Shown here one piece after another: positions 35,035 to 48,093 of a stretch of 64,000 nt of DNA (positions within the stretch are counted from its first letter, which is position 1; each line of letters opens with the position of its first letter). Source of the stretch: Lateolabrax maculatus (lineage: Eukaryota > Chordata > Actinopteri > Acropomatiformes > Lateolabracidae); contig CM062218.1 in NCBI GenBank assembly GCA_031216445.1, positions 24,088,001 to 24,152,000 of the forward strand, read 5' to 3'. Below the pieces are notes generated by a model. It was not told the origin of the DNA. It searched no databases and worked only from the letters and a program-made list of their open reading frames with translations. The position numbers were made by a program, and so were the translations under genes.

Positions 35035-35675
35035 CCGGTCACCCGCTCCACTCAGTGTGATCATTCTGCAGGATCAATGAACTGTCAGCGTGTTTAATCA
35101 ATCATAACTCTGAATACTAAACTGATTTTCACGGGATTGTTTAATGCAAACGTCACACATGTATATATAATATATATATATATATATATATTATATATAC
35201 AGATATATAGGGAGAGAGAGATAGATAGATATAGATTTTCATTTTTTTTATATATGTAGATATACATATTCATTTTTTCTGAGATCTAACTTCTGTCTAT
35301 TGTGTTTTATCTTATATTGATGTATAATGTTGTATTGTTTCTTCATTTTTCAACTTATTAAAATAGCTGAGTAGTACACAATCTGCTTCTGCTTCTCTAT
35401 CATATATTAGTGTTTTTATATATATGTGTGTGTGTGTGTATTATATTATATCATACATAGCATATATCACATACCAGAATATTCTATTACCGTTATGCCT
35501 ATTATGTATATTAAAATACGCCGAATCATGTGTCCGGTATCATGCCTACATGTATGACGTTTGCAGAAAAAAATCCCGTGAAAATCAGTTTAGTATTCAG
35601 AGTTATGATTAATTAAATGCATTGACACTTCATTGTACCTGCAGACAGATTACACTGAGTGGAGCGGGTGACCGG
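35035..35675. repeat. Large inverted repeat, copy 5
   Basis: Arms 35035-35163 and 35547-35675. The arms match copy 1. Confidence 0.8.
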
Positions 35676-35851
35676 TCCAAGATGGCGGCCCCACGTCTCG
35701 TCAGCGCCAATAGGCAGTAGCGGTCGATGCGGCGTCTACTCTTTATATGTCTATGCCGCACACTGTTTACTTGCGCAGTGCTTGTCTGATCACACGAGGA
35801 GTGCAGTGAGAGCCCGCAGATCAGATTTGGGACAGACAAAAGGGTCTCCCT
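35676..35851 (+). promoter_or_regulatory. Candidate internal promoter, copy 5
   Basis: Motifs unchanged. It carries the GGGACAGAC variant shared only with copy 8. Confidence 0.4.
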
Positions 35852-36073
35852 GTCTGTCTTTTTATCATAGCCTGTTACCATTGCTGGCATACTCAGTGGC
35901 CTAAGTTATTCTTTAAGGTTATGTTGTCTAGAATATGTACATTACAATACTGTCTTTGTGGGTAATAGGCCTATGTTACAGTTTTCACTTGTACTGGAAA
36001 CAAGATGTTTATGAGTTGTGGTGAGCTTTGGTTGTGTTAAATTGTTGTATTCTTCTTAACTGTCCCCTTCCAG

Positions 36074-39000
36074 GCTCAGGCAGATGGTGATCAATCCACA
36101 GTTCCCTTGATACCACATAAGTGAGTCATTTACCATTTACCTTTTGTACTGCTGTGTTCATTTGGTAGCTGTTCTTGTCTTAAAGAAGTGAAATGATTAA
36201 AAGCTTGATAATTAGATAGATTTTTGCAAGGATTTAGTTTTTTTCTGTTGCTCTGGTATTTCAAGTCTGATACTGCATGTTAGTGTTTTTGTTTTTTGTT
36301 TCTATTTTGCCGGGCTTGATGCTAAAATGATCTTTTCTTTTCAGATTTTTCAAGAAGACAAAAAAACTTCCTATGCAGTGGTTGTGTAAGTACTGCACAT
36401 TTTGTGCTGAAAAGAGGTGCTTCTTACTTAAGCATTACCGCTTAAAACACGGGTGCCACACTCGAATATCACCACTACCGTGCCTTTATAAGGAGTGCCT
36501 GTGCACATTTAAATCTTTCAATGCACTCAAAGTCCACTTATCAACATGGCACACTCAAAAGGACCTGGGGAACGTGGGTGAAACTGCTTTCCATTGTCAG
36601 CTGTGTGACTTTGTGGAGCCTTGCACTGGAGCTGACTTTTTTACCCATTTACGAAGACATTTGAAGCTGAAGCAAAAGGTTTCCTGTCCATATCAAGGCT
36701 GTAGCTTTCAGAGCAATGTTTATTCAACCTTTAATGCACATAAAAGCAAAGAACATCAAGACCACAATAAGATGGCATTCAAACCTGAAATTGTGTCACA
36801 TAATGTACTTGAGGTACCTCCACCTAATATAAATATTCAACCTGAGGATAGTGCCCCTGAAACTGATCAGGTTGAGTTTGAGGTTACTGAGCTCAATGAA
36901 GATGTGGGAGACTTGGAGAGTCAGTTGGAACATAATGTAGCTGCTGTTTTTCTGAAAATGTCATCGATTCTTAACATCTCTGAAAATGCCCTGCAAGAAG
37001 TTATAGAGCAGATCAACCAAATTTATGTGCTTTCACAGCCATTGTTACATACCTCGGTTGGAAAAATACTAAATCAACATTGTGGAGATGTTGAGGACTC
37101 TTAAGTGAGTGAGATAGCTAAAGTATTTACTGAGAATAATGTATTCCTGAAATTCACTTCTACTAGGGGGTCATTGTCAACCACTAGCAAGCGAACATCA
37201 TACATTTGAAAAGAATTCTCAGTGGTGACGCCTATTGAGTTTGTCCTAAAAAATGACAGGCAGACAGTTGTGTATATCCCCATACTAAAAATGCTGCAGA
37301 CATTACTAAACAATGGAGAAATTTTAGATAAGGCCATGTCATCTGAGACAAATTTGTCACAATCTCACAGGGATGGTTACCGGTTTAAAGACGATTCTCT
37401 CTTGACAGAGGAAGAATTCAGGATTGCTCTTTTCTTGTACATAGATGATTTTGAGGTGGCTAAGCCCTTGGGAACCTCCAGAAAGAAACACAAGCTGCCA
37501 TCTACTGGGTACTTGGAAATCTACACCCTAAATATCGCTCCTCTCTTCATTCCATTCAGCTTGCTCTACTCATCATCGCTGAAGATGATATCAGGAAGTT
37601 GACTTTAAATGAGAGACCACAGTCTATTGAAGAATTAAAAGTGCAACTGGTAGATAAACTGTCACTGCAGTATGACTTTAAACTGCAGTATGAAGATCAA
37701 GACTTCCATAATGCCCTCTGCAATTTGACTGAAATAACTGATTCACCTGAAAGAGCTACGCTCAAAATCATCCCTCTTGTGACTCTCCATTTAACCGCAT
37801 TGTCATCACCCACCACAACATCAGACACTGAGTGCAGCACAGCAGACACTGAGATCCTGTCGACAGGAAGAGCATCACCATCGCTAAGACAACAGTGGCC
37901 AGATTTCTTTGACATACCCAATTTCTCAGTTGATGTTGACTATAGACTCAGACAGGCAGATCTTGCCTTTATGAAGGATGGAACACGTATGACTCTACCA
38001 CGAGATATGAAGCATGACATACTAGAAAAGCTTGCTGAGACGATGTACAGTTTCAAGGCTTACCCTAAAGATGATGACTTCAGCAGTGTTGCAAAAGCAC
38101 TAATTAGCAAACACCCCTGCCTCACTGAGCCTGGACCACACAGATGGTATGGCTGGAAAAACAGCCTTAAATTATCGCACAAAGCTTCAAAAAGCTGGAT
38201 GTGAGGATGTAGCAATCAATGGAGGCAAAAGAAGTAAAGGCAACCCAGAAGGAGAATCCTCAAGCAAGAATATCAAACGGCCAAAAAGAGGTGAAGCAAA
38301 CTACCTACCTAACTTACCTGAAGGACATGATGAAACAAGCCTTGAAAATGCCAGAAAGGTTCTCGTGGAAGAAATGAAGAAGAAACAACCCAATGGCACT
38401 CTCATCTCACAAATGATGGACCAATCATTCCCACTACGCAGACAAGAAATTGTAGAAAAGGAACCTGCTGTACAGAACATTGTTGAACGATGGCCAGCAC
38501 TCTTCACAGACAGGTAAACTATTTTTGTTCTCAACCAATAAAATAATGCCTATCAAAAAGAAATTCAAGGTGTGTGGCTAGAAATCCAAACACACTTGTT
38601 GGAATGTTAACACTTCTGCCATCTCTCCATCCCTACCCACCCCTCTCTCTACTTTTCAGGTGTTTGCTGAGTTCAACAGAATCGCAAGTAAGAATCTTGA
38701 GGGAGACTTCTTTGAGGCTCTGGACCAGTATACACCACGTTTCATTGAACTTTTCAAAACAAGAAGGGGAACTGTTGGCCAGAAGCTCAGTGAGCTGATG
38801 CAGCACATGAGCTGGATGGTAAGTAGGTTAATTTTGCTTTTGATCTGTGTGATAGTTCATCAATCAAGTTCTAAATGAGATGATCCAGCCCAACCTATTC
38901 TATTTCCTGTCTGACTTGTGCTTGTGCCTTGCAAATTACTCTGTTAACTGGTCTTTTCTCTCTCTGTGTATCATTAGACACCAGACGTGACAGTACTTCG

Positions 39001-39862
39001 CTCTGTTGTCCTCAAAGGCATTCCTATTTTACTTGGTGACGACTCCAGTGAATTCTTCAAGACATGCTCTGTAAGTACTTGCACATAAGAAAAAGTTTGG
39101 TCTGCATTAAAATAGAACTATATCTGTGCTGACATAGAAGATGTAATTTTATCTGCACAATATACAATATACATTTTGTACAGTGATTGATGTATTTTGT
39201 ATGGCAATTCCTCCACAGCTAATCTGAGAGGTATTTAAACAGCCAGTAAATAAAAATGAAATTTGCCACATAAACGTTGTACACATTAATTAATTGTAAA
39301 TCTAAGGAGCAGGAGTCCAGGCTGAAAAGTCAGTGTCACTGTTTAAGAATATATGGACCTTGTGGACCATAGCTTTAGTTTAATCATACCACATTTATTT
39401 TGTTGGTTATATTGTAACAATCCAGTGTGAACACATATTTAAAACCATATTCCCTAGCAAATGCTTTCAACATTAAAAATGAATGTTTAGAAGAGCATAA
39501 ATTGCCATGCTGAAGAATGTGTGTGTGTGTCTTTGTAGGGTACAGCGAGAGACGAGGCCCTAGAATGCACTGTCGGTGTGCTGACAGTTGTCAGTGAAGA
39601 TAATCCTCATGAGGGTCCAAGTTCAGTAGACCTCCAGCCCATCTCCACTGCCATCATTCTGGAGGGAGGTATCATCATGGATCATATAAAAAAACTTGCC
39701 TCAGGCAGTTTGTCTGTTATTTGGGCTTACATATGCTTTGCATTTGGATTACCCAAAATGCATGGCAAATACACTCAACTTCATTCAGACTGTGATGCTT
39801 GGACTGGGAAAGAAAACCTCCCACCAAAACTGTTAACTTTGAAGAACAGTCTACTGGGTTAG
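36074..39862 (+). pseudogene. Fused C2H2 zinc-finger / SAMD3-like gene, copy 5 (decayed)
   Basis: Exons 36074-36120, 36345-38513, 38660-38818, 38978-39070 and 39539-39862. The full 5' region is present. An extra A in the leader (7 instead of 6 near 36360) puts the intron-derived upstream ATG out of frame but leaves the ATG at 36373 unaffected. A 9-bp in-frame deletion removes Gly-Tyr-Arg from the GYRSHRD block near 37362, and Asn becomes Asp in the FKDN block. The shared stops and frameshifts remain. Confidence 0.75.
36373..37104 (+). CDS. Four-finger C2H2 protein fragment, copy 5 (243 aa)
   Basis: Open and unchanged in its fingers. Because the extra A breaks the frame from the intronic ATG, this copy independently supports 36373 as the only sensible start. 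Confidence 0.5.
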   Translation: MQWLCKYCTFCAEKRCFLLKHYRLKHGCHTRISPLPCLYKECLCTFKSFNALKVHLSTWHTQKDLGNVGETAFHCQLCDFVEPCTGADFFTHLRRHLKLKQKVSCPYQGCSFQSNVYSTFNAHKSKEHQDHNKMAFKPEIVSHNVLEVPPPNINIQPEDSAPETDQVEFEVTELNEDVGDLESQLEHNVAAVFLKMSSILNISENALQEVIEQINQIYVLSQPLLHTSVGKILNQHCGDVEDS

Positions 39863-41215
39863 ACCAGTAAAGAGCCATCAGCTGTCAGATAGCACTTTGT
39901 AAATTATGCAGCAGTTAATGTTCTCCTGTTATCAGAGAAAGTTTTATGCTTTCATGCAACTGAGCTGGCTTGTTTATGATCTCAAAAAAAAAAAAAAAAT
40001 TCTATTAAAGTGTACCATGTTATGCTAGTATGCTAATGGTGGAAATAGCGCCACCTTGTGTTGCAAAGAGTTGTTAGATAATGTTGTCAGAAAGGAACCT
40101 AGCAAGGTTGACCTGTTTACATTTGTGTTTTGGGAAAACTTTTAATTATAGTAGTTATAATGTAGTACAAATACAAAACCCAAGGAGTGATGTTTTTCTG
40201 TGTTGGTTTAAACCTTGGACTGATGCTCGCTTTGGGACACAAAAGCATTTGTTGTACTTTCAGTTTTGATCAGAAATGCAATGATTTTGCATGCACTGAA
40301 GTCCTGTAATTATCAGGTGTTTACCTGTTTAATATTGTGAGACTGTTACATGCATAGAATTAGCTCACAAAAATGTGGTTTTATTTTTGCCATGTCCATG
40401 TCATGTTCTACAGTCAAATCAAACCACAAGTTTGTTGTTTAGCTGCTGTTTTGTACTTGAATGTACAAGAAAGTGATACTTGGGAACAGAACACTTGAGG
40501 CTGAATAATAGATTTAATGCATATTGTTATTACAATAGCCTAACAGACATAGATCACACTATGAGCAATTTTGCAACTAGCTTTAAAATACATTAAATAT
40601 GACAAGAGGATAGAGAACAGTCATTTTATTGTTTATTGTAAGGTTATTACATGAGTGATAAAACACACATTTTATATTGGAGAATTGGAATCAAAAGTAA
40701 CAATATCGAACATTTATTGTTCAGTCTAGATCTGTCAGTGATGCAATTATTTTTTTAATAAATGTTGTAATGCAGCTGAACAAACCCAGTGAGTGTTCTT
40801 TTAAAGTATATGTTTGTGGTGTTTTTCCCTTTATTAGGTAATAACAGCTAAAATAGATAAGAAATGGGAGAAGGACAAGGACCCATTCAAGGAAATTGGT
40901 TTGTTTAATTTAACTGAACTGAAATGAACTGAAAAAAAATGAGTGAGTAGTAAGTAGTAGGTATCATAATTCTAAGTGGGGTTAAATTTGTATCAAGCAG
41001 TCCACACAAAATGAAAAAAATAAGTTAACACTAAGCATGGCTATTAAGTTACATGAACTTTTTTTTTTTTTTTTTAGTTGTACTACTTGATTTGGTACTG
41101 CACGCTTAAAATAAACAAGCTTTTCTAACTCACTATTCTTAAGATTACTTTGCTTAATTTGCAACGAGTTTGCATACTTTTTTTAAGTAAGGTCAACTAA
41201 TTAGATTTTACAGTG

Positions 41216-42090
41216 AGTATACGTACACACGTCTCCCGCAGAGCTATGTTGAAAGTCCCTCAATATTCAGTCGAGTATTGGCTAATGACCTGCAACACCT
41301 AGACGTGTCCAGTACAGTACTACAATATGTAGATGATCTCTTGATATGTAGCACCTCCAAAGCTCAATGTGCACAAGACTCAGTCTCAGCCCTGATGGCT
41401 TTAGAAAAGGGGGCTCACAAGGTGAGTAAAAATAAATTACAGTTTTGCCAGACACAGGTTGAATACTTAGGTAGACAACTCTGTGGCACTAAATGAGCTA
41501 TAGTGCCCTCACAAATTGAGGCAGTATCGAAAGCTCCCAAACCACAAACGGTGAGACACATGTCGTCATTTCTGCCATCTCAGCTTTACTAGAAGCCATA
41601 CACCATCCAAAAGTGTTAGCCATCATTAAATGCGTAGCTCATCAAAAAACGAATTCCCTGATAGCTAAAGGCAACAACTTAGCAGATGAAGCCGCAAAAC
41701 GCATAGCTACACCCACCTGTATAGGACCACTGCTAGTAGCTGGAGATTGTGAACCACTGACAAACTTATATATATATGATATATATATATATATATATAT
41801 ATATGAGCTATATATATGTGCTGCTATGTAATAGCAGCACAACATCAGGCAAGTCCATATGCACATTCTGTATGGGCAAAAAGGGGGGCAAGTATAATCA
41901 CTGAAGAAGGTCCATCACATGGGCTATGGCGAAGTGCACATGGACATATTGTCCTCCCAACATCTTTGGTACAGGTTGCTACACGTAGTGCGCATGGTCA
42001 GGACCATTGCACAAGTGGGGAGGTGTTGAGACGCCTTCAAGCAGTCTGGTGGTCACCATTTTTCCGACCTGCGTTTGTAGCTGAGACAAT
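41216..42090 (+). pseudogene. ERV pol back half, short version, after copy 5
   Basis: Same fragment set, ending at the integrase|intron junction 42090. Confidence 0.8.
41767..41817. repeat. (TA)n microsatellite, after copy 5
   Basis: Short run with one interruption; the hairpin follows at 41818-41840. Confidence 0.9.
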
Positions 42091-42112
42091 TTTGCAAGGA
42101 AGGTTTTTTTCT
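42083..42112 (+). other. Short-unit junction (copy 5 to 6)
   Basis: Same breakpoint and the same GGAAGG scar as at 18988. Confidence 0.85.
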
Positions 42113-42210
42113 GTTGCTCTGGTATTTCAAGTCTGATACTGCATGTTAGTGTTTTTGTTTTTTGTTTCTATTTTGCCGGGCTTGATGCTAAAATGATCTT
42201 TTCTTTTCAG

Positions 42211-45200
42211 ATTTTTCAAGAAGACAAAAAACTTCCTATGCAGTGGTTGTGTAAGTACTGCACATTTTGTGCTGAAAAGAGGTGCTTCTTACTTAAGCAT
42301 TACCGCTTAAAACACGGGTGCCACACTCGAATATCACCACTACCGTGCCTTTATAAGGAGTGCCTGTGCACATTTAAATCTTTCAATGCACTCAAAGTCC
42401 ACTTATCAACATGGCACACTCAAAAGGACCTGGGGAACGTGGGTGAAACTGCTTTCCATTGTCAGCTGTGTGACTTTGTGGAGCCTTGCACTGGAGCTGA
42501 CTTTTTTACCCATTTACGAAGACATTTGAAGCTGAAGCAAAAGGTTTCCTGTCCATATCAAGGCTGTAGCTTTCAGAGCAATGTTTATTCAACCTTTAAT
42601 GCACATAAAAGCAAAGAACATCAAGACCACAATAAGATGGCATTCAAACCTGAAATTGTGTCACATAATGTACTTGAGGTACCTCCACCTAATATAAATA
42701 TTCAACCTGAGGATAGTGCCCCTGAAACTGATCAGGTTGAGTTTGAGGTTACTGAGCTCAATGAAGATGTGGGAGACTTGGAGAGTCAGTTGGAACATAA
42801 TGTAGCTGCTGTTTTTCTGAAAATGTCATCGATTCTTAACATCTCTGAAAATGCCCTGCAAGAAGTTATAGAGCAGATCAACCAAATTTATGTGCTTTCA
42901 CAGCCATTGTTACATACCTCGGTTGGAAAAATACTAAATCAACATTGTGGAGATGTTGAGGACTCTTAAGTGAGTGACATAGCTAAAGTATTTACTGAGA
43001 ATAATGTATTCCTGAAATTCACTTCTACTAGGGGGTCATTGTCAACCACTAGCAAGCGAACATCATACATTTGAAAAGAATTCTCAGTGGTGACGCCTAT
43101 TGAGTTTGTCCTAAAAAATGACAGGCAGACAGTTGTGTATATCCCCATACTAAAAATGCTGCAGACATTACTAAACAATGGAGAAATTTTAGATAAGGCC
43201 ATGTCATCTGAGACAAATTTGTCACAAGGATACAGATCTCACAGGGATGGTTACCGGTTTAAAGACAATTCTCTCTTGACAGAGGAAGAATTCAGGATTG
43301 CTCTTTTCTTGTACATAGATGATTTTGAGGTGGCTAAGCCCTTGGGAACCTCCAGAAAGAAACACAAGCTGCCATCTACTGGGTACTTGGAAATCTACAC
43401 CCTAAATATCGCTCCTCTCTTCATTCCATTCAGCTTGCTCTACTCATCATCGCTGAAGATGATATCAGGAAGTTGACTTTAAATGAGAGACCACAGTCTA
43501 TTGAAGAATTAAAAGTGCAACTGGTAGATAAACTGTCACTGCAGTATGACTTTAAACTGCAGTATGAAGATCAAGACTTCCATAATGCCCTCTGCAATTT
43601 GACTGAAATAACTGATTTACCTGAAAGAGCTACGCTCAAAATCATCCCTCTTGTGACTCTCCATTTAACCGCATTGTCATCACCCACCACAACATCAGAC
43701 ACTGAGTGCAGCACAGCAGACACTGAGATCCTGTCGACAGGAAGAGCATCACCATCGCTAAGACAACAGTGGCCAGATTTCTTTGACATACCCAATTTCT
43801 CAGTTGATGTTGACTATAGACTCAGACAGGCAGATCTTGCCTTTATGAAGGATGGAACACGTATGACTCTACCACGAGATATGAAGCATGACATACTAGA
43901 AAAGCTTGCTGAGACGATGTACAGTTTCAAGGCTTACCCTAAAGATGATGACTTCAGCAGTGTTGCAAAAGCACTAATTAGCAAACACCCCTGCCTCACT
44001 GAGCCTGGACCACACAGATGGTATGGCTGGAAAAACAGCCTTAAATTATCGCACAAAGCTTCAAAAAGCTGGATGTGAGGATGTAGCAATCAATGGAGGC
44101 AAAAGAAGTAAAGGCAACCCAGAAGGAGAATCCTCAAGCAAGAATATCAAACGGCCAAAAAGAGGTGAAGCAAACTACCTACCTAACTTACCTGAAGGAC
44201 ATGATGAAACAAGCCTTGAAAATGCCAGAAAGGTTCTCGTGGAAGAAATGAAGAAGAAACAACCCAATGGCACTCTCATCTCACAAATGATGGACCAATC
44301 ATTCCCACTACGCAGACAAGAAATTGTAGAAAAGGAACCTGCTGTACAGAACATTGTTGAACGATGGCCAGCACTCTTCACAGACAGGTAAACTATTTTT
44401 GTTCTCAACCAATAAAATAATGCCTATCAAAAAGAAATTCAAGGTGTGTGGCTAGAAATCCAAACACACTTGTTGGAATGTTAACACTTCTGCCATCTCT
44501 CCATCCCTACCCACCCCTCTCTCTACTTTTCAGGTGTTTGCTGAGTTCAACAGAATCGCAAGTAAGAATCTTGAGGGAGACTTCTTTGAGGCTCTGGACC
44601 AGTATACCCCACGTTTCATTGAACTTTTCAAAACAAGAAGGGGAACTGTTGGCCAGAAGCTCAGTGAGCTGATGCAGCACATGAGCTGGATGGTAAGTAG
44701 GTTAATTTTGCTTTTGATCTGTGTGATAGTTCATCAATCAAGTTCTAAATGAGATGATCCAGCCCAACCTATTCTATTTCCTGTCTGACTTGTGCTTGTG
44801 CCTTGCAAATTACTCTGTTAACTGGTCTTTTCTCTCTCTGTGTATCATTAGACACCAGACGTGACAGTACTTCGCTCTGTTGTCCTCAAAGGCATTCCTA
44901 TTTTACTTGGTGACGACTCCAGTGAATTCTTCAAGACATGCTCTGTAAGTACTTGCACATAAGAAAAAGTTTGGTCTGCATTAAAATAGAACTATATCTG
45001 TGCTGACATAGAAGATGTAATTTTATCTGCACAATATACAATATACATTTTGTACAGTGATTGATGTATTTTGTATGGCAATTCCTCCACAGCTAATCTG
45101 AGAGGTATTTAAACAGCCAGTAAATAAAAATGAAATTTGCCACATAAACGTTGTACACATTAATTAATTGTAAATCTAAGGAGCAGGAGTCCAGGCTGAA

Positions 45201-45736
45201 AAGTCAGTGTCACTGTTTAAGAATATATGGACCTTGTGGACCATAGCTTTAGTTTAATCATACCACATTTATTTTGTTGGTTATATTGTAACAATCCAGT
45301 GTGAACACATATTTAAAACCATATTCCCTAGCAAATGCTTTCAACATTAAAAATGAATGTTTAGAAGAGCATAAATTGCCATGCTGAAGAATGTGTGTGT
45401 GTGTCTTTGTAGGGTACAGCGAGAGACGAGGCCCTAGAATGCACTGTCGGTGTGCTGACAGTTGTCAGTGAAGATAATCCTCATGAGGGTCCAAGTTCAG
45501 TAGACCTCCAGCCCATCTCCACTGCCATCATTCTGGAGGGAGGTATCATCATGGATCATATAAAAAAACTTGCCTCAGGCAGTTTGTCTGTTATTTGGGC
45601 TTACATATGCTTTGCATTTGGATTACCCAAAATGCATGGCAAATACACTCAACTTCATTCAGACTGTGATGCTTGGACTGGGAAAGAAAACCTCCCACCA
45701 AAACTGTTAACTTTGAAGAACAGTCTACTGGGTTAG
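42211..45736 (+). pseudogene. Fused C2H2 zinc-finger / SAMD3-like gene, copy 6 (5'-truncated, decayed)
   Basis: Exons 42211-44387, 44534-44692, 44852-44944 and 45413-45736. It has no 5' exons or promoter region. The shared lesions are present. The post-stop GAC variant is shared with copy 7. Confidence 0.75.
42238..42969 (+). CDS. Four-finger C2H2 protein fragment, copy 6 (243 aa)
   Basis: Same translation as copies 3 and 4; zinc ligands intact. Confidence 0.45.
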   Translation: MQWLCKYCTFCAEKRCFLLKHYRLKHGCHTRISPLPCLYKECLCTFKSFNALKVHLSTWHTQKDLGNVGETAFHCQLCDFVEPCTGADFFTHLRRHLKLKQKVSCPYQGCSFQSNVYSTFNAHKSKEHQDHNKMAFKPEIVSHNVLEVPPPNINIQPEDSAPETDQVEFEVTELNEDVGDLESQLEHNVAAVFLKMSSILNISENALQEVIEQINQIYVLSQPLLHTSVGKILNQHCGDVEDS

Positions 45737-47088
45737 ACCAGTAAAGAGCCATCAGCTGTCAGATAGCACTTTGTAAATTATGCAGCAGTTAATGTTCTCC
45801 TGTTATCAGAGAAAGTTTTATGCTTTCATGCAACTGAGCTGGCTTGTTTATGATCTCAAAAAAAAAAAAAATTCTATTAAAGTGTACCATGTTATGCTAG
45901 TATGCTAATGGTGGAAATAGCGCCACCTTGTTTTGCAAAGAGTTGTTAGATAATGTTGTCAGAAAGGAACCTAGCAAGGTTGACCTGTTTACATTTGTGT
46001 TTTGGGAAAACTTTTAATTATAGTAGTTATAATGTAGTACAAATACAAAACCCAAGGAGTGATGTTTTTCTGTGTTGGTTTAAACCTTGGACTGATGCTC
46101 GCTTTGGGACACAAAAGCATTTGTTGTACTTTCAGTTTTGATCAGAAATGCAATGATTTTGCATGCACTGAAGTCCTGTAATTATCAGGTGTTTACCTGT
46201 TTAATATTGTGAGACTGTTACATGCATAGAATTAGCTCACAAAAATGTGGTTTTATTTTTGCCATGTCCATGTCATGTTCTACAGTCAAATCAAACCACA
46301 AGTTTGTTGTTTAGCTGCTGTTTTGTACTTGAATGTACAAGAAAGTGATACTTGGGAACAGAACACTTGAGGCTGAATAATAGATTTAATGCATATTGTT
46401 ATTACAATAGCCTAACAGACATAGATCACACTATGAGCAATTTTGCAACTAGCTTTAAAATACATTAAATATGACAAGAGGATAGAGAACAGTCATTTTA
46501 TTGTTTATTGTAAGGTTATTACATGAGTGATAAAACACACATTTTATATTGGAGAATTGGAATCAAAAGTAACAATATCGAACATTTATTGTTCAGCCTA
46601 GATCTGTCAGTGATGCAATTATTTTTTTAATAAATGTTGTAATGCAGCTGAACAAACCCAGTGAGTGTTCTTTTAAAGTATATGTTTGTGGTGTTTTTCC
46701 CTTTATTAGGTAATAACAGCTAAAATAGATAAGAAATGGGAGAAGGACAAGGACCCATTCAAGGAAATTGGTTTGTTTAATTTAACTGAACTGAAATGAA
46801 CTGAAAAAAAATGAGTGAGTAGTAAGTAGTAGGTATCATAATTCTAAGTGGGGTTAAATTTGTATCAAGCAGTCCACACAAAATGAAAAAATTAAGTTAA
46901 CACTAAGCATGGCTATTAAGTTACATGAACTTTTTTTTTTTTTTTTTTAGTTGTACTACTTGATTTGGTACTGCACACTTAAAATAAACAAGCTTTTCTA
47001 ACTCACTATTCTTAAGATTACTTTGCTTAATTTGCAACGAGTTTGCATACTTTTTTTAAGTAAGGTCAACTAATTAGATTTTACAGTG

Positions 47089-47649
47089 AGTATACGTACA
47101 CACGTCTCCCGCAGAGCTATGTTGAAAGTCCCTCAATATTCAGTCGAGTATTGGCTAATGACCTGCAACACCTAGACGTGTCCAGTACAGTACTACAATA
47201 TGTAGATGATCTCTTGATATGTAGCACCTCCAAAGCTCAATGTGCACAAGACTCAGTCTCAGCCCTGATGGCTTTAGAAAAGGGGGCTCACAAGGTGAGT
47301 AAAAATAAATTACAGTTTTGCCAGACACAGGTTGAATACTTAGGTAGACAACTCTGTGGCACTAAATGAGCTATAGTGCCCTCACAAATTGAGGCAGTAT
47401 CGAAAGCTCCCAAACCACAAACGGTGAGACACATGTCGTCATTTCTGCCATCTCAGCTTTACTAGAAGCCATACACCATCCAAAAGTGTTAGCCATCATT
47501 AAATGCGTAGCTCATCAAAAAACGAATTCCCTGATAGCTAAAGGCAACAACTTAGCAGATGAAGCCGCAAAACGCATAGCTACACCCACCTGTATAGGAC
47601 CACTGCTAGTAGCTGGAGATTGTGAACCACTGACAAACTTATATATATA

Positions 47650-47690
<41 letters not shown>

Positions 47691-47973
47691 CTATATATAT
47701 GTGCTGCTATGTAATAGCAGCACAACATCAGGCAAGTCCATATGCACATTCTGTATGGGCAAAAAGGGGGGCAAGTATAATCACTGAAGAAGGTCCATCA
47801 CATGGGCTATGGCGAAGTGCACATGGACATATTGTCCTCCCAACATCTTTGGTACAGGTTGCTACACGTAGTGCGCATGGTCAGGACCATTGCACAAGTG
47901 GGGAGGTGTTGAGACGCCTTCAAGCAGTCTGGTGGTCACCATTTTTCCGACCTGCGTTTGTAGCTGAGACAAT
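47089..47973 (+). pseudogene. ERV pol back half, short version, after copy 6
   Basis: Same fragment set, ending at the integrase|intron junction 47973. The T-run before it and the (TA)n tract are among the longest. Confidence 0.8.
47640..47700. repeat. (TA)n microsatellite, after copy 6
   Basis: Intermediate run with one interruption; the hairpin follows at 47701-47723. Confidence 0.9.
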
Positions 47974-47995
47974 TTTGCAAGGAAGGTTTTTTTCT
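47966..47995 (+). other. Short-unit junction (copy 6 to 7)
   Basis: Same breakpoint and the same GGAAGG scar as at 18988. Confidence 0.85.
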
Positions 47996-48093
47996 GTTGC
48001 TCTGGTATTTCAAGTCTGATACTGCATGTTAGTCTTTTTGTTTTTTGTTTCTATTTTGCCGGGCTTGATGCTAAAATGATCTTTTCTTTTCAG

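Larger units (their letters stand above)
33838..41215 (+). mobile_element. CACTA/EnSpm-like composite transposon, copy 5 (complete, 7378 bp)
   Basis: CACTG starts at 33838 after AGTA (33834-33837) and CAGTG ends at 41215 before AGTA. It has the same layout as copy 2. Private changes include one extra A in the zinc-finger exon leader, a 9-bp deletion near 37362 and a longer A-run near 39985. Confidence 0.75.
42091..47088 (+). mobile_element. CACTA/EnSpm-like transposon, copy 6 (left-truncated)
   Basis: It starts at the integrase|intron junction (42090) and ends with CAGTG at 47088 plus AGTA. It shares with copy 7 a G-to-C change just after the zinc-finger stop (GTGAGTGACAT). Confidence 0.7.
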